Assembly: GCF_047607445.1 (NCBI RefSeq)
Contig: NZ_JBLKRT010000004.1
Span: 98,966-162,965, forward strand
From: Crystallibacter sulfonylureivorans_A
GTDB lineage: Bacteria > Actinomycetota > Actinomycetes > Actinomycetales > Micrococcaceae
DNA length: 64,000 nucleotides
Reading direction: 5' to 3'
Below, in pieces: positions 32,850 through 40,801 of this stretch. Below the pieces are notes generated by a model. That model had not been told where the DNA came from and made no database searches. It saw only the letters and a program-made list of their open reading frames with translations. A program made the translations under genes and the position numbers. Each line of letters begins with the position of its first letter. Position 1 is the first letter of the stretch.

Positions 32850-33794
32850 CTATGTGGCCATCAGCCCGATCAGGTCGAAGACAACGGTGGCCGCTGCCAG
32901 GCTCGTGATGTCGGCGTGGTCGTAGGCCGGCGCGACCTCAACCACGTCAGCGCCCACAACGTTCAGCCCGCTCAAACCGCGCAGGACCGCCAGCAGCTCA
33001 CGCGACAGGAGCCCGCCAATTTCCGGGGTGCCGGTCCCAGGAGCGAAGGCCGGGTCCAGCACGTCAATGTCTACCGAGATGTAGGCCGGCACTTCCCCGA
33101 CTCGGTCCAAGATGCGCTGTACGACGGTGGGGACTCCCAGCGAGTCGACGTCGGAAGCGCGCAGTATTTGGAAGCCGAATTTACTGTCACGCAGGAAATC
33201 TTCGCGGTCATAGACCGGACCACGGATACCCACATGCATGGAACGGTTCTCCAGCAGGAGGTTCTCCTCGAACGCGCGGCGGAACATGGTTCCGTGAGTG
33301 ACCGGCTGTTTAAAGTAGGTGTCCCAGGTGTCCAGATGCGCGTCAAAGTGGATGAGCGCCACAGGTCCGTGGACTTTCGCCCCGGCGCGGAGCATGCCCA
33401 GGGCAATACTGTGATCCCCGCCGACGGCGACCACCCTCCGCCCCGGAGCGATCAGAGTCGAGGCATGCTCCTCGATCTGCTCCATGGCCTGCTGGATGTC
33501 GTAGGGAGTGCAGTCTACGTCGCCCGCGTCAACGACCTGAACATCGTGGACCGGCTCGCTGTCCAGCTCGACGTGATAGCCCGGGCGCAGCAGCCGGGAC
33601 GCCTCCCGGACCGACGCCGGCCCGAACCTGGCGCCAGGGCGGAAGGAGGTTCCGCCATCGAACGGGACGCCCAGCACGGCAATGTCGAAGTCCGGTACGT
33701 CCCGTATCTGGGGCAGCCGGGCGAAGGTTCCTAGTCCGGCGTAGCGCGGACTGACCGTCGCGTCCACCGGACCCACGGGTGTGTGCTTGACCAT
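32850..33794 (-). CDS. Ureohydrolase (agmatinase/arginase/formiminoglutamase family)
   Basis: A 314-residue binuclear Mn hydrolase. All metal ligands are present: GGDHS (about 116-120), DAHLDTWD (about 138-145) and SVDIDVLDPAFAPGTGTPE. The last motif is closest to agmatinases and guanidinobutyrases, but the same fold includes formiminoglutamase (HutG), which splits a formimino group from an amino acid. It is the last gene of a seven-gene operon that contains aspartase, 33 bases downstream of it. In that setting a formiminoaspartate hydrolase giving aspartate plus formamide is possible; agmatine hydrolysis is the default annotation. Confidence 0.88.
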   Translation of the reverse strand: MVKHTPVGPVDATVSPRYAGLGTFARLPQIRDVPDFDIAVLGVPFDGGTSFRPGARFGPASVREASRLLRPGYHVELDSEPVHDVQVVDAGDVDCTPYDIQQAMEQIEEHASTLIAPGRRVVAVGGDHSIALGMLRAGAKVHGPVALIHFDAHLDTWDTYFKQPVTHGTMFRRAFEENLLLENRSMHVGIRGPVYDREDFLRDSKFGFQILRASDVDSLGVPTVVQRILDRVGEVPAYISVDIDVLDPAFAPGTGTPEIGGLLSRELLAVLRGLSGLNVVGADVVEVAPAYDHADITSLAAATVVFDLIGLMAT

Positions 33795-33827
33795 TTGAGT
33801 GCATCTCCTCCAGCCCGTAGGGCAGTG

Positions 33828-35270
33828 TCAATTCAAGACGGTGCTGTCCAGGGGCAGGCCGGCATGCCGCAGTCCAGGCGCCGTGAGCAGGTGCGGTGAT
33901 CCGAGTACTCCGTCAAGGGCATCTTCGGTCATCAGCCCGCGGGCCCTCACAACCTCAACCACACTGGAACCCGATGCCATCGCTTCCTGCGCTACCTCCG
34001 TGGCGCTCCGATAGCCGATGTAGGGAACCAGCGCCGTCACCAGGCCGATGGACTGCTCCACGGTGCCGAGCAGCTTGGCCGGGTCCGCGGTGATGCCGTC
34101 CACGCAGCGTTCGCCCAGCACCGTGCAGGCGGCCCGAAGCTCTCCGAGGCTCTCGAAGAGCGCCCGGGCCATCACAGGTTCGAAGGCGTTGAGCTGCAGT
34201 TGGCCCGCCTCGGCCGCCATCGTGACCACCACGTCGTTGCCAATGACCGAATAGGCGACCTGGTTCACCACTTCGGGAATGACCGGGTTCACCTTTCCAG
34301 GCATGATGCTGGACCCGGCCTGAACGGCGGGCAGATCAATTTCGCTGAGGCCCGCCCGTGGCCCTGACGAAAGCAGGCGAAGGTCATGGGCCACCTTGGA
34401 GAGTTTGACAGCGATACGCTTCAGCACACTGGACAACTGGACCAGTCCACCCACGTCCTGCGTGGCTTCGATCAGATCGCCGGCCGACGTGACAGGGACG
34501 CCGCTGATGCGGGCCAGGTGGGCGCAGGCCCGCTGGGTGTATTCGCCGTGGGAGTTCAGCCCGGTGCCGATCGCGGTTCCGCCCAGATTCACTTCCCGGA
34601 TCAGTGCCATTACTTCCTCCAGGCGCAGTTCGTCTTCCGACAGCATGACGGCGAAGGTCTTGAATTCCTGGCCCAGGGTCATCGGAACGGCGTCCTGCAG
34701 CTGGGTACGGCCCATCTTCAGGAAATCCTTGAACTCAGCGGCCTTCCGCTCAAACGAACCCCGCAGGCCCGCCATCGCCGCGAGCAGTTCCTCCGCTGCC
34801 CCGTGGAGGCCAATTCGCAGGGCCGTTGGGTACACATCGTTGGTGCTCTGGCCCAAGTTCACATGGTCCAGCGGATGCAGTACGGCGTAGTTGCCGCGCT
34901 GGCTGCCCAAGATCTCCAGTGCAAGGTTGGCAATGACCTCGTTGGCGTTCATGTTCGTGGAGGTACCGGCCCCGCCTTGGAGCGAGTCCACCACAAACTG
35001 GTCGTGCAGCTTCCCGCTCTGGATCAGCCGGCATGCCGCGATGATGGCGTCCGCACGGTCTGCATCGAGCAGGCCTAGATCCTTGTTGGCGGCCGCCGCA
35101 GCCTCCTTCACCGCCGCCAACGCGTTCACAAAATGCCCGTGAATGCCGATGGGTACGCCGGTCATCGGGAAGTTCTTCAGCGCGCGGGCGGTGTGCACGC
35201 CGTAATAGGCCTCGGCCGGCACGTCTAGCCAGCCGATCAGGTCGTGCTCACGGCGGATTTCAGTGGACAT
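33828..35270 (-). CDS. aspA: Aspartate ammonia-lyase (aspartase)
   Basis: A 480-residue member of the fumarase/aspartase superfamily, catalysing L-aspartate to fumarate plus ammonia. It matches aspartases rather than fumarases along the signature GPRAGLSEIDLPAVQAGSSIMPGKVNPV (about residues 312-339) and the following VIGNDVVVTMAAEAGQLQLN. The start is set at ATG 35270, overlapping the end of the upstream M20 gene by 11 bases; an earlier in-frame Met falls inside that gene. It lies in the flavin monooxygenase operon, implying that the pathway yields aspartate. Confidence 0.93.
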   Translation of the reverse strand: MSTEIRREHDLIGWLDVPAEAYYGVHTARALKNFPMTGVPIGIHGHFVNALAAVKEAAAAANKDLGLLDADRADAIIAACRLIQSGKLHDQFVVDSLQGGAGTSTNMNANEVIANLALEILGSQRGNYAVLHPLDHVNLGQSTNDVYPTALRIGLHGAAEELLAAMAGLRGSFERKAAEFKDFLKMGRTQLQDAVPMTLGQEFKTFAVMLSEDELRLEEVMALIREVNLGGTAIGTGLNSHGEYTQRACAHLARISGVPVTSAGDLIEATQDVGGLVQLSSVLKRIAVKLSKVAHDLRLLSSGPRAGLSEIDLPAVQAGSSIMPGKVNPVIPEVVNQVAYSVIGNDVVVTMAAEAGQLQLNAFEPVMARALFESLGELRAACTVLGERCVDGITADPAKLLGTVEQSIGLVTALVPYIGYRSATEVAQEAMASGSSVVEVVRARGLMTEDALDGVLGSPHLLTAPGLRHAGLPLDSTVLN

Positions 35271-36462
35271 CAAGCGGCTCCTTGCTGATGGCGTCGGTCG
35301 GCTCCGCAGCCCCAATCAGCCGCGAGCGCAGCTTGGCGCTGCGGGCAATATCAATGCAGGTGAAGGCCATGGCCTTGGCGGCATCGACGACGGCCTGGTC
35401 TGCCGCGGCCGTGATGCAGTGCGCGGCGAACTCCTTCTGATGATTCACGGCCGGCAGTGAATCAATGCCGATGTATGGGTGGATAGCGGGAATCCGCTGG
35501 GACACGTTTCCCATGTCCGTGGAGGCCCTGTTCATCCGCATATCTGGGCCGGAGGAAACAAACTTCCGGCCCAGCCCAGTGGCGTTGGCCACGTAGAGAT
35601 CCAGAATCGCCTCATCCGTGGAAAACTCCGCATACGGCTGGCTTTCCGCCTCGATCTCCAGGTCACAGCCGGTGGACAGGGCGCCCGCTTCAAAGCACTT
35701 GCGGACCCGTTCCTCTAGCACGGCCAGTTCCGCCAGGGACTCAGCACGGACGTACCACCGACCTTCGGTCACTTCGGGGATGGCGTTGGGAGCATCTCCC
35801 CCGTTGGTCACCACTCCATGGACGCGGACACCGGATTCCACCTGCTGCCGCAGCAGTCCGATAGCCACTTGGGCCACGGTGAAGGCATCGGCCGCGTTGA
35901 CTCCGCGCTCCGGATAGGCAGCCGCGTGCGACCCCTTCCCCCGGTACCGGATTTTGCTGTGCGAGACGGCATACGGCTCGGCCCGGGCCACGTCGAGCGG
36001 ACCCGGGTGGACCATCATGGCCGCGTGCAAACCGTCAAAGGCGCCGCGGTCCATCAACTCGATTTTGCCGCCCCCACCTTCTTCGGCCGGGGTGCCGATG
36101 ACCGTTATCGTCACGCCGAGGGCATCGACCACGGGGGCCAGCGCCGCGGCGGCCCCGACGGCAGAGGCGGCAATGATGTTGTGCCCACAGGCATGACCCA
36201 GTCCGGGCAACGCATCGTACTCGGCGCAGATGGCAAGTCGCAGGGGACCGCTCCCCAAGGTGGCGGCAAACGCCGTCGGGAACCCGCAGAGTTCCCGCGT
36301 GACCTGGTACCCCACACCGGTCAGTTCGGCCGAAATCCACGCTGCCGCCTGCGTTTCCTGCCAGGCCGTTTCGGGGTGAGCGTGCAAGCGGTGCGAGAGT
36401 CCGAGCAGCCGCACGGAGTGTGCATCAATCCGTGCGGCTGCGACGTCCTTTAGGTCTTTCAC
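35260..36462 (-). CDS. M20-family amidohydrolase (hippurate hydrolase-like)
   Basis: A 400-residue M20D-type metal hydrolase. The family marks are LSHRLHAHPETAWQE, CAEYDALPGLGHACGHNIIAAS (metal Asp and His-x-x-x-His), GTPAEEGGGGKIELMDRG with the catalytic Glu pair, and PAVNHQKEFAAH near the C-terminus. Such enzymes cleave N-acyl amino acids or amides. The GTG start at 36462 overlaps the DUF1028 stop in GTGA fashion, and its end overlaps aspartase. It may be the amide- or ring-opening hydrolase of the pathway. Confidence 0.9.
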   Translation of the reverse strand: MKDLKDVAAARIDAHSVRLLGLSHRLHAHPETAWQETQAAAWISAELTGVGYQVTRELCGFPTAFAATLGSGPLRLAICAEYDALPGLGHACGHNIIAASAVGAAAALAPVVDALGVTITVIGTPAEEGGGGKIELMDRGAFDGLHAAMMVHPGPLDVARAEPYAVSHSKIRYRGKGSHAAAYPERGVNAADAFTVAQVAIGLLRQQVESGVRVHGVVTNGGDAPNAIPEVTEGRWYVRAESLAELAVLEERVRKCFEAGALSTGCDLEIEAESQPYAEFSTDEAILDLYVANATGLGRKFVSSGPDMRMNRASTDMGNVSQRIPAIHPYIGIDSLPAVNHQKEFAAHCITAAADQAVVDAAKAMAFTCIDIARSAKLRSRLIGAAEPTDAISKEPLDVH

Positions 36463-37133
36463 AGGTCCCCCGGAACGCCATAACTGGGTGCATCGTCCGG
36501 CTGCAGGGCGCGGGTCAGGTACTGGTGCTTCTGCGGCTCCCAGAGCTTCCAAACCTCGGCCAGCTGGCCAATAGGATCCTCTTCTGCCCAGTCCACGCGC
36601 AGATCGGTCACCGCCCAGGACACCTGATCGACCACAACGAGGCCCGCCGAATGTTCCGGCCCCTCTTCCCCGCCGGCGTCCCGTCCAGCGAGCAAGCCGG
36701 CCAGCAGCCGGTCCTCGAACTCGCCCGTTGCGGTGGTGTAAGCATCCATGATGGCGTCGACAACACCCGGGGCGGAGAGCAGGTTGCCGGCTGCCACCGC
36801 GGCAGGGCCTTCGACGGTCCGGTGCGTACCCAGGGTTTTGGCTCCGCTGAAGACGGCCGTGCGCCCCTGATTATCCACCAGGCTCAGCTGCCGGTAGGCA
36901 GTGTTCGGCTCTTGGGCAAGCAGCTTGGCCATCGCATCACCGGCGGCTGCCCCGGACTCCACCAGGTCCAGCAGTTTGGTCCCGAGTTCGGGATTGGTGA
37001 CGTTCTGCGAGGCCGCCCCGGCGGCGCCTGGACGCAGATGCACGCAACGGGCGGCCACTGCAGGGCTGGATGAAGTGACGACCATGCCGAATGCACCGGA
37101 TGCGGGATCTCGTGCCACGAGGGAAAACGTCAT
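36459..37133 (-). CDS. DUF1028 family protein (Ntn-hydrolase-like)
   Basis: A 224-residue protein. MTFSLVARDPASGAFGMVVTSSSPAVAARCVHLRPGAAGAASQ is the conserved N-terminus of DUF1028, whose fold resembles Ntn hydrolases with a reactive residue just after the first Met/Thr. The central DNQGRTAVFSGAKTLGTH and EDPIGQLAEVWKLWEPQK are also conserved. Function is unproven; members are often linked to amino acid or amide catabolism, and some are fused to peptidoglycan-binding domains. It overlaps both neighbours by 4 bases in the seven-gene operon, so it probably performs a step of the same pathway. Confidence 0.9.
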   Translation of the reverse strand: MTFSLVARDPASGAFGMVVTSSSPAVAARCVHLRPGAAGAASQNVTNPELGTKLLDLVESGAAAGDAMAKLLAQEPNTAYRQLSLVDNQGRTAVFSGAKTLGTHRTVEGPAAVAAGNLLSAPGVVDAIMDAYTTATGEFEDRLLAGLLAGRDAGGEEGPEHSAGLVVVDQVSWAVTDLRVDWAEEDPIGQLAEVWKLWEPQKHQYLTRALQPDDAPSYGVPGDL

Positions 37134-37579
37134 GATTGGCTCCTCAGGGGTAGTTGCTGTTCGCGGTTGCTAATGACGGCGGTGGCGTCGATTTCTACCA
37201 GCCACTCCGGTCGCGCCAAGGCGCTGACCACTAAGCCGGTGGACACCGGGTGGACACCCTGAAGCCATTTGCCCATGGTCCGGTACACCGGCTCCCGGTA
37301 CCTCGGATCGATCAGGTACACGGTGACTTTGACGATGTCAGCCAAGGCGCTGCCGGCTTCCTCCAGCAACATCTTTATGTTGGCCATCGCCTTCTCCGCC
37401 TGGGCTTCGACGTCGCCAATTCCTATCGATTCCCGCGTGTCCAGATCCTGCCCGATCTGGCCACGGAGATAGACCACCCCGTTGGCGACCACCGCCTGGC
37501 ACAGATCATTGTCTAGATTCTGCTCGGGATAGGTTTCCCTGGTGTTGAACGGGCGGATCCGGGTATGGGTTACCGTCAT
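37130..37579 (-). CDS. RidA/YjgF/UK114-family protein
   Basis: A 149-residue Rid protein. Typical are ANGVVYLRGQIGQDLDTRESIG (about 33-54), EAQAEKAMANIKMLLEEAGSALADIVKVTVYLID and STGLVVSALARPEWLVEIDATAVI. Rid proteins form trimers and hydrolyse reactive enamines or imines; operon-borne members act as deaminases in catabolic pathways, e.g. RutC in uracil degradation. The usual active-site Arg near position 105 appears as ALARPEW. It overlaps the monooxygenase and DUF1028 genes by 4 bases each, pointing to a tightly coupled imine or enamine intermediate. Confidence 0.92.
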   Translation of the reverse strand: MTVTHTRIRPFNTRETYPEQNLDNDLCQAVVANGVVYLRGQIGQDLDTRESIGIGDVEAQAEKAMANIKMLLEEAGSALADIVKVTVYLIDPRYREPVYRTMGKWLQGVHPVSTGLVVSALARPEWLVEIDATAVISNREQQLPLRSQS

Positions 37580-39033
37580 CGCGACCCGTTGACCTTCTCG
37601 GAGAGGTCGGCAGCGGACTTGACCAGATCGAGCGGACCGTCCCAGTCGAAGTTCCGGTAGACAGCACCGAGCTGGGCGAAAGGCGGCGACTGTGCGAAGA
37701 GCTGGAACGTCAGCCGGTGGCCGGCGTAGTCGCTGTTGAGCAGGTCACGGGCAAAGGCGAGCAGCCGGCGGCGGTCCTCGGCCACCCAGTTGTCGTTGAC
37801 CGAGTAGAACTTCTCCAGCCAGGTTCCGACCTCGGGATTGTTGAAGGTCGCCGAGTCGGGCGTAATGCAGATCTGTCCGCCGCAGAGCTCACGGGCAATG
37901 TGCATCATGGCCGGCAGTTGGCTCAGTGCGGTGACGCGGCCGGTGTACAGCAGTGACTGGTTGGGCATCAGCAGTCCGCCAGGGCTGGGTTCGGCGTGCG
38001 CAATGGCCGCCGTCAAGTGCGCGTTGATGGTTTCCCGGTAACAGGCCAGTTGGGCCAGCTTTTCCTGTACTGCTTGCTGCTTCTCCAATCCGGTCTGCTT
38101 CACGTTCCATAGCGCCGATCCGATCATCAGGTCGGCCAGGTGCAGCGTGCGCTGCACAAAGGGAAAGGCGCTGTAGCGGTGCAGCGTAGAGCGAATGAAA
38201 CCGGCTGCCTTGGTGTGGCGGTAGAAGAGGACGTCCTCCCAGGGGATTTCGACGTCGTCGAAAACCACCAAAGACTCGACTTCATCCACGCGATTGGCCA
38301 GAGGATAGTCCGCGGCCGGGGCCTTGCTGGCAAAGCCGTTCCGGGAGATGAACTTCAGTCCGGGTGTTCCCATGTTCATCACAAAGCCGACGGCGTACTC
38401 GGAGAGTTCGCTGTTTCCCCAGTTGGCAATGGTCGGCTTGGTGAACGCTTGGTTGGAGTAGGCGGCGGCCGTCTCATACTTGGCACCGCGGACCACAATG
38501 CCGTTGTCGGTCTCCTTCACCACATGCAGCAGCATGTCCGGGTCCTGGTCCTGCGGGGCCTTGGAGCGGTCGCCCTTGGGATCGGTGTTGGCCGAAACAT
38601 GAAACGGATCTGCCTTGATGGAACGGGAGATGTGCCGGCGGATGTTCTCGGAGAACCTCGGATCCACTTCGTTGAGCACGTCCTGGCCGTCGTAGAGCGA
38701 CCACATTTCGCCAATGGTCTCGTCGCCCACTCGGGTGACAACGCCGCCGGCTTCACGCTGGACCAGGTCCACTGCGGCACGCTTGTCGATCCAGTCCTGC
38801 CGGGTCTTGGGCAGCTTGTTGGCGATCGCATTGAGTTCGCCGGTCTCCTCATCGGCATAGGTCATGACCTGCTGCGACTCGGCCTCATGCGCCAGGTCGT
38901 AGATCCTCGCCCGGACATCAACAATCGGTTTGAACATCGGATGAGTAGTCACATCGCTGACTTGCTCTCCATCAATCCATACTTGCCGTCCGTCGCGGAT
39001 GGAGTCGCGGTATTCATCTCCGGTGCGGATCAT
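37576..39033 (-). CDS. HpaB-family FADH2-dependent monooxygenase
   Basis: A 485-residue group D flavin monooxygenase of the 4-hydroxyphenylacetate 3-hydroxylase (HpaB) family, with an acyl-CoA dehydrogenase fold. The N-terminus MIRTGDEYRDSIRDGRQVWIDGEQV and the segments EIPWEDVLFYRHTKAAG, MMHIARELCGGQICITPD and DRRRLLAFARDLLNSDYAGHR are typical. Such enzymes use reduced FAD from a separate reductase, encoded immediately upstream with 4 bases overlap. Known family substrates include 4-hydroxyphenylacetate, phenols and pyrrole-2-carboxylate. In this operon, with aspartase, Rid protein and a ureohydrolase, a nitrogen heteroaromatic acid such as imidazoleacetate is plausible. This is inference. 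Confidence 0.92.
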   Translation of the reverse strand: MIRTGDEYRDSIRDGRQVWIDGEQVSDVTTHPMFKPIVDVRARIYDLAHEAESQQVMTYADEETGELNAIANKLPKTRQDWIDKRAAVDLVQREAGGVVTRVGDETIGEMWSLYDGQDVLNEVDPRFSENIRRHISRSIKADPFHVSANTDPKGDRSKAPQDQDPDMLLHVVKETDNGIVVRGAKYETAAAYSNQAFTKPTIANWGNSELSEYAVGFVMNMGTPGLKFISRNGFASKAPAADYPLANRVDEVESLVVFDDVEIPWEDVLFYRHTKAAGFIRSTLHRYSAFPFVQRTLHLADLMIGSALWNVKQTGLEKQQAVQEKLAQLACYRETINAHLTAAIAHAEPSPGGLLMPNQSLLYTGRVTALSQLPAMMHIARELCGGQICITPDSATFNNPEVGTWLEKFYSVNDNWVAEDRRRLLAFARDLLNSDYAGHRLTFQLFAQSPPFAQLGAVYRNFDWDGPLDLVKSAADLSEKVNGSR

Positions 39034-39632
39034 TTGGAGCTCTCTTTCTTATACGGTCCGTAGGTGGGTCCGGACCCTGGATAGTCGGGAAAAACTGAGG
39101 GCGGCACGGGCTGCGGCTTTGCATACGTCTGGGCGCTGTAAATCAGCGGCTCCCCGCCATGAGATTCAATGTCGAGGGCATGGCCGATGTAGATCAGATG
39201 GGTGCCGGCTTCCACGACCTCGTGAATTTCGCAGTCAAAGCTGGCTACCGCATCTGCAATCCGCGGAGACCCCGAGGGGGCATTTGTCCACTCACCACAG
39301 CTGAAGTCCCATGGCTCTTTGCCCGGCCAGGGACGGCCGGCGAAGGTGTCGGCGACGTGGTCATGCTGGCCTCCGAGAACGTTCACGGTAAACGCTTTGT
39401 TCTTGGCAATCGCGTTATTGATGGGACTGCGGGAGTTGATGCAGACCAGGACAAGGCGCGGATCGGCCGAGACCGAACACATGGCGCTCACGGTCTGGGC
39501 ATAGCGGCCGGCGGTCCCATCCGTTGCGACGACGGTAACGCCCGTTGCCACGGCACCCATGGCAGCGATGAACGGATCATGGGCCCGGACCTGCGCAGTA
39601 GGGACGGCAGTGGCTTTGCTTTGGGTTGACAT
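39030..39632 (-). CDS. HpaC-like flavin reductase
   Basis: A 200-residue flavin reductase domain protein. It has FIAAMGAVATGVTVVATDG, VSAMCSVSADPRLVLVCINSRSPINNAI (about 60-87) and FTVNVLGGQHDHVADTFAGR, the flavin and NADH-binding pattern of HpaC/HsaB reductases. It supplies FADH2 to the HpaB-type monooxygenase. The ATG at 39632 follows AAGGAGC. The C-terminal extension SGPTYGPYKK is longer than usual. It is the first gene of the seven-gene operon, 150 bases downstream of the LysR gene. Confidence 0.92.
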   Translation of the reverse strand: MSTQSKATAVPTAQVRAHDPFIAAMGAVATGVTVVATDGTAGRYAQTVSAMCSVSADPRLVLVCINSRSPINNAIAKNKAFTVNVLGGQHDHVADTFAGRPWPGKEPWDFSCGEWTNAPSGSPRIADAVASFDCEIHEVVEAGTHLIYIGHALDIESHGGEPLIYSAQTYAKPQPVPPSVFPDYPGSGPTYGPYKKESSK

Positions 39633-39782
39633 CGCATGCTCCTTTTCGATTGCTGCGGTCACTTGCAATCAGTTTGGAGCGAGCAGAAGCCATGTGTCCA
39701 ACAGAAGATTCCGGCCTCAGGTATCAGATAAATCGATGGCCCGGAAAAGCGCTCGAAACGTCCCAGCAATCCTTGAGAAACG

Positions 39783-40691
39783 TCAGAGCAGTGAACGCCG
39801 GCATTGATCGATGAAGGCCGTCGCCCTGCGGGTCAGACGGACTCCCGACAAATGAACAGTGCCCACGTTGAGTCCGCCATGGCCGCCGTCGAGCTCCCGG
39901 ATCACAAAGCCCAGCCCCTCGTAGCTCATGTTGATGTTTGTCCTCTGGCTGAGAATCGAATAGCCCATGCCACGAGCGACCAGCGCCCGAACCATTTCAA
40001 AACTGGTCGTCCGGAAGCGGATGTTTGGCGAGAGGTTCTCCGCTTGGAAGAAGGACAGAAAGTAGTCCCCGCCGGGCGGCAAATCGAAGAGGATAAGCGG
40101 TTCCTCGACCAGCTGCGCCAGGCTGACACTCGGTCGCTGAGTCAGCCGATGGTGCTCGGGCAGGATCACATACGGCGGTGTCGAGATGATCACCGTACTG
40201 GTCAGGTCCCGGCCCTGCTGGCGGCCAGTGAAGCCGTAATCATAAAGAATGGCGAGGTCCAGGGCGCCACTGCGCAGCTTCTCCTCGAGCTCGGCGTGCG
40301 AGCCCTCGATGAAGCTGAGGTCGACGCCGGGGTGCGCCTCCGTGAAGTCCGCAATAATCCGCGGCAACAGAATCGGCGCCAGCGTGCTGTAGCAGCCCAC
40401 AACCAGCCGGCCGGAGAGGGATTCGCTGGTCTCCCGCGCGGAATTGCGCAAGTCCTCTACTCCGGCCAGCAACCGACGCGCGTCGACCAGAACTTGCTGA
40501 CCGACGCTGGTGAGCGACATACCCCGGGCATGTCGCACAAAGATTTGCGCTCCGAGCGACATTTCGAGGTCGGTCAGGGCCGTGGAGACAGCCGACTGCG
40601 ACAGATAGAGCTTGGTGGCCGCCGCGGTGACACTGCCCGTTTCGGCAGCAGCGATCAGATACTCAAGTTGCCGCAAGGTGACGCTAGACAT
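39783..40691 (-). CDS. LysR-family transcriptional regulator
   Basis: A 302-residue activator. The helix-turn-helix is LRQLEYLIAAAETGSVTAAATKLYLSQSAVSTALTDLE at residues 6-43, followed by a PBP2 ligand domain with GRLVVGCYSTLAPILLPRI and LDLAILYDYGF. It sits between the flavin monooxygenase operon (same strand) and the divergent M20/ABC transporter operon, so both are likely targets. The sequence TAAATCGAT occurs at 39729 and, inverted, at 40690 over its own start. This may be a shared half-site. Confidence 0.9.
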   Translation of the reverse strand: MSSVTLRQLEYLIAAAETGSVTAAATKLYLSQSAVSTALTDLEMSLGAQIFVRHARGMSLTSVGQQVLVDARRLLAGVEDLRNSARETSESLSGRLVVGCYSTLAPILLPRIIADFTEAHPGVDLSFIEGSHAELEEKLRSGALDLAILYDYGFTGRQQGRDLTSTVIISTPPYVILPEHHRLTQRPSVSLAQLVEEPLILFDLPPGGDYFLSFFQAENLSPNIRFRTTSFEMVRALVARGMGYSILSQRTNINMSYEGLGFVIRELDGGHGGLNVGTVHLSGVRLTRRATAFIDQCRRSLL

Positions 40692-40801
40692 CGATTTAAC
40701 CGAAACCCTTCTTCGAATACATCTGTTTTACATGATGTAGTGCACCCTGCATAGTCGATGTAATCATTCAACGCCCGATGGATTCTCCTAGGAGCCCCCC
40801 C

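Noticed and set aside
39729..40698. TAAATCGAT pair as LysR binding sites
   Set aside because: Only 9 bases shared and one copy overlaps the LysR start codon; mentioned with the gene but not strong enough as a separate site.
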